NCBI GenBank assembly: GCA_031270785.1
Contig: JAISWM010000103.1
Location: forward strand, 1 to 5,812
From: Oscillospiraceae bacterium
Lineage (GTDB): Bacteria > Bacillota > Clostridia > Oscillospirales > Acutalibacteraceae
Direction: 5' to 3'
DNA: 5,812 bases
This document shows, piece after piece, positions 4,700 through 5,812 of the stretch. The position numbers and the translations under genes are program-made. The notes under the pieces are model-generated. The model was not told the origin of the DNA. It saw only the letters and a list, made by a program, of their open reading frames with translations, and searched no databases. Each line of letters opens with the position of its first letter. Position 1 is the first letter of the stretch.

Positions 4700-4704
4700 G
4701 GAGG
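4700..4704 (+). promoter_or_regulatory. Ribosome binding site of the lysozyme gene
   Basis: GGAGG eight bases before the ATG at 4713-4715. It selects this ATG over the in-frame TTG at 4698, which overlaps the Shine-Dalgarno sequence itself. Confidence 0.8.
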
Positions 4705-4712
4705 TAAAAAAC

Positions 4713-5543
4713 ATGGGAAAAAGAGGAATAGATGTTTCAAAGTGGCAAGGGACAATAGACTGGAAAAAAGTTAAAGACAACGGCGTGGAATTCGCGATAA
4801 TCCGCGAGGGATACGGGAAAAAGTCCCCAACGCAAATTGACAAGCAATTTAAAACAAACTACGAGGGGGCAAAGGCCGCAGGTATACCGGTTGGAGTATA
4901 TCACTATAGCTATGCCGACTCAGTGGAGGATGCTAGGCTTGAAGCCGAATTTTGTTTAGAAAATATCAGAGGCATGCAGCTTGAATACCCCGTTTGCTTC
5001 GATATTGAGGACAAAGAGCAGTTAAAACTAAATAACCGCCAGCGAACCGACATAGTAAAAGCTTTTTGTGAGGAGATAGAAAAAGCGGGCTACTATGCCA
5101 TGTTTTATTGCAATTTAAGCTGGCTAAATAACTATCTTTTAAAAACAGAATTACTCAGCAAATATGATTTGTGGCTTGCGCAGTGGAACGTGCCGTCACC
5201 CGCCATAAATTGCGGTATTTGGCAAAATAGAGAGACGGGGCTAGTTATCGGAATATCCGGGAACACCGACATTAACGTATCTTACAAAGATTACCCCGCA
5301 ATTATGAAATCTATGGGTTTAAACGGCTTTAAATCTGATGGTTTCAGCGCATCTCAATCACCTGCACCGCCCGCAGCCACTGCAACAGAATACACAACTT
5401 ATACGGTCGTAAAAGGAGATTCGCTTTGGAGTATTGCGGGAAAACAAATGGGTAACGGCACTCTGTGGGAACGGATAAAAAATATTAACGCTTTAACGTC
5501 AACTGTTATTTATCCGGGGCAAGTGCTTAAAATTCCGAAGTAA
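4713..5543 (+). CDS. GH25 lysozyme (N-acetylmuramidase) with C-terminal LysM domain
   Basis: A 276-residue peptidoglycan hydrolase that would cut the MurNAc-GlcNAc bond. Residues 4-200 are a GH25 (Chalaropsis-type/Lyc25) catalytic domain. It starts with RGIDVSKWQG (D7) and continues through FAIIREGYG, GVYHYSYA, the catalytic DxE pair in VCFDIED (D97, E99), LWLAQW and NTDINVS (D186). A Ser/Pro/Ala linker (about 208-227) leads to one LysM at about 229-274 (YTVVKGDSLWSIAG ... YPGQVLKIPK) that binds the glycan backbone. There is no N-terminal signal peptide, as in phage endolysins, which cross the membrane through holins; no holin is visible here. The gene looks more GC-rich than its surroundings, consistent with phage or horizontal origin. 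It stands alone on the + strand, divergent from the kinase-like gene. Confidence 0.95.
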   Translation: MGKRGIDVSKWQGTIDWKKVKDNGVEFAIIREGYGKKSPTQIDKQFKTNYEGAKAAGIPVGVYHYSYADSVEDARLEAEFCLENIRGMQLEYPVCFDIEDKEQLKLNNRQRTDIVKAFCEEIEKAGYYAMFYCNLSWLNNYLLKTELLSKYDLWLAQWNVPSPAINCGIWQNRETGLVIGISGNTDINVSYKDYPAIMKSMGLNGFKSDGFSASQSPAPPAATATEYTTYTVVKGDSLWSIAGKQMGNGTLWERIKNINALTSTVIYPGQVLKIPK

Positions 5544-5595
5544 AATTTATTTAATTGCTTGGTTAAGTTTGAAGAATTTACGCGATATGTTGATA

Positions 5596-5672
5596 AAAAT
5601 TGTTTACTATAATAATCACAATATAAAAATAAACAATTTTGGCAATAATTTGCCGATAAATAGGCGATTATT
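5596..5672 (+). terminator. Inverted repeats downstream of the lysozyme gene
   Basis: AAAATTGTTTA (5596-5606) is an exact inverted match to TAAACAATTTT (5630-5640) across a 23-nt spacer. It is followed by a second hairpin, AATAATTTGCC (5644-5654) pairing imperfectly with GGCGATTATT (5663-5672), then TTTTG. These may end the lysozyme transcript, but neither is a classic GC stem with a T-tract, and an operator-like role is possible. Confidence 0.3.
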
Positions 5673-5683
5673 TTGTTAGACAG

Positions 5684-5689
5684 TATAAT
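5684..5689 (+). promoter_or_regulatory. Candidate -10 box upstream of the CAGCA repeat
   Basis: A consensus TATAAT. The -35 position for a 17-bp spacer (5661-5666) is TAGGCG, which does not fit, so the promoter is uncertain. If used, transcription would begin within or at the edge of the CAGCA tract. Confidence 0.25.
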
Positions 5690-5693
5690 ATGG

Positions 5694-5722
5694 CAGCACA
5701 GCACAGCACAGCACAGCACAGC
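5694..5722. repeat. CAGCA microsatellite, 5.8 copies
   Basis: Five perfect CAGCA units plus a partial CAGC. Such pentanucleotide tracts are prone to slippage. It lies outside any convincing gene, about 5 bp after a TATAAT; no start codon with a ribosome binding site follows before the window ends. The - strand frame across it (5510-5719) gives a repetitive Cys/Ala/Val peptide and is not credible. Confidence 0.85.
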
Positions 5723-5812
5723 GGGATTGTAGAAATGCCCTAGAATTTTGTCAAGGAAATTTTGCGTTTTTTTGCAATTTTTTAAACTTTTTTCGTGGCT
5801 AACCTGTCTTTT
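5723..5812. other. AT-rich end of window, no gene seen
   Basis: Contains poly-T runs at about 5766-5792 and no open frame of note. A gene may begin or end beyond the window. Confidence 0.4.

Noticed and set aside
5510..5719. 69-codon - strand frame
   Set aside because: Runs through the CAGCA repeat and overlaps the end of the lysozyme gene; repetitive Cys-rich peptide.

Overview
This 5.8-kb, AT-rich window looks like a chromosome segment of a low-GC Firmicute, most likely a clostridial lineage with a decaying genome such as a host-associated or intracellular symbiont. The reasons are a divIC gene followed by a yabR-type S1-domain gene (a gene pair known from Firmicutes division/sporulation loci), strong GGAGG-type ribosome binding sites, a Firmicute/phage-type GH25 lysozyme, long non-coding gaps, broken transposases and many small palindromic repeats. 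The taxonomic placement is inference.

Left part (1-1163): the 3' end of an unidentified + strand frame, then, on the - strand, an S1 RNA-binding protein (125-553) and upstream of it a short DivIC/FtsB-like division protein (948-1163). In most Firmicutes these two genes are nearly adjacent. Here they are about 390 bp apart, and the gap is filled with two kinds of repeat: a ~90-bp palindromic, MITE-like element (685-771) flanked by a 9-bp direct repeat, and an older, diverged GC-hairpin repeat into which it appears to have inserted.

Middle (1164-2513): a non-coding graveyard. It holds a diverged tandem array of the GC-hairpin repeat (1316-1526), further single copies (near 1631, 1701 and 2385), a possible fragment of an IS1-like transposase (1942-2049), a frameshifted N-terminal remnant of an IS5-family transposase (2063-2283), and a second MITE-like copy (2284-2374) starting exactly where transposase similarity ends.

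Right part (2514-5812): an unrecognised ~250-residue protein (- strand), a third MITE-like copy (3371-3457) with a perfect 16-bp hairpin stem, then a signal-peptide-bearing protein with a PI3/PI4-kinase-like catalytic core (3524-4627, - strand). This is transcribed divergently from a GH25 lysozyme with a C-terminal LysM domain (4713-5543, + strand). The last 270 bp contain inverted repeats and a CAGCA microsatellite just downstream of a -10-like TATAAT. The division and RNA-binding genes are housekeeping. The kinase-like protein, the orphan and the lysozyme look like accessory functions (envelope, host interaction or phage-derived), but no direct functional link among them can be shown from this sequence.
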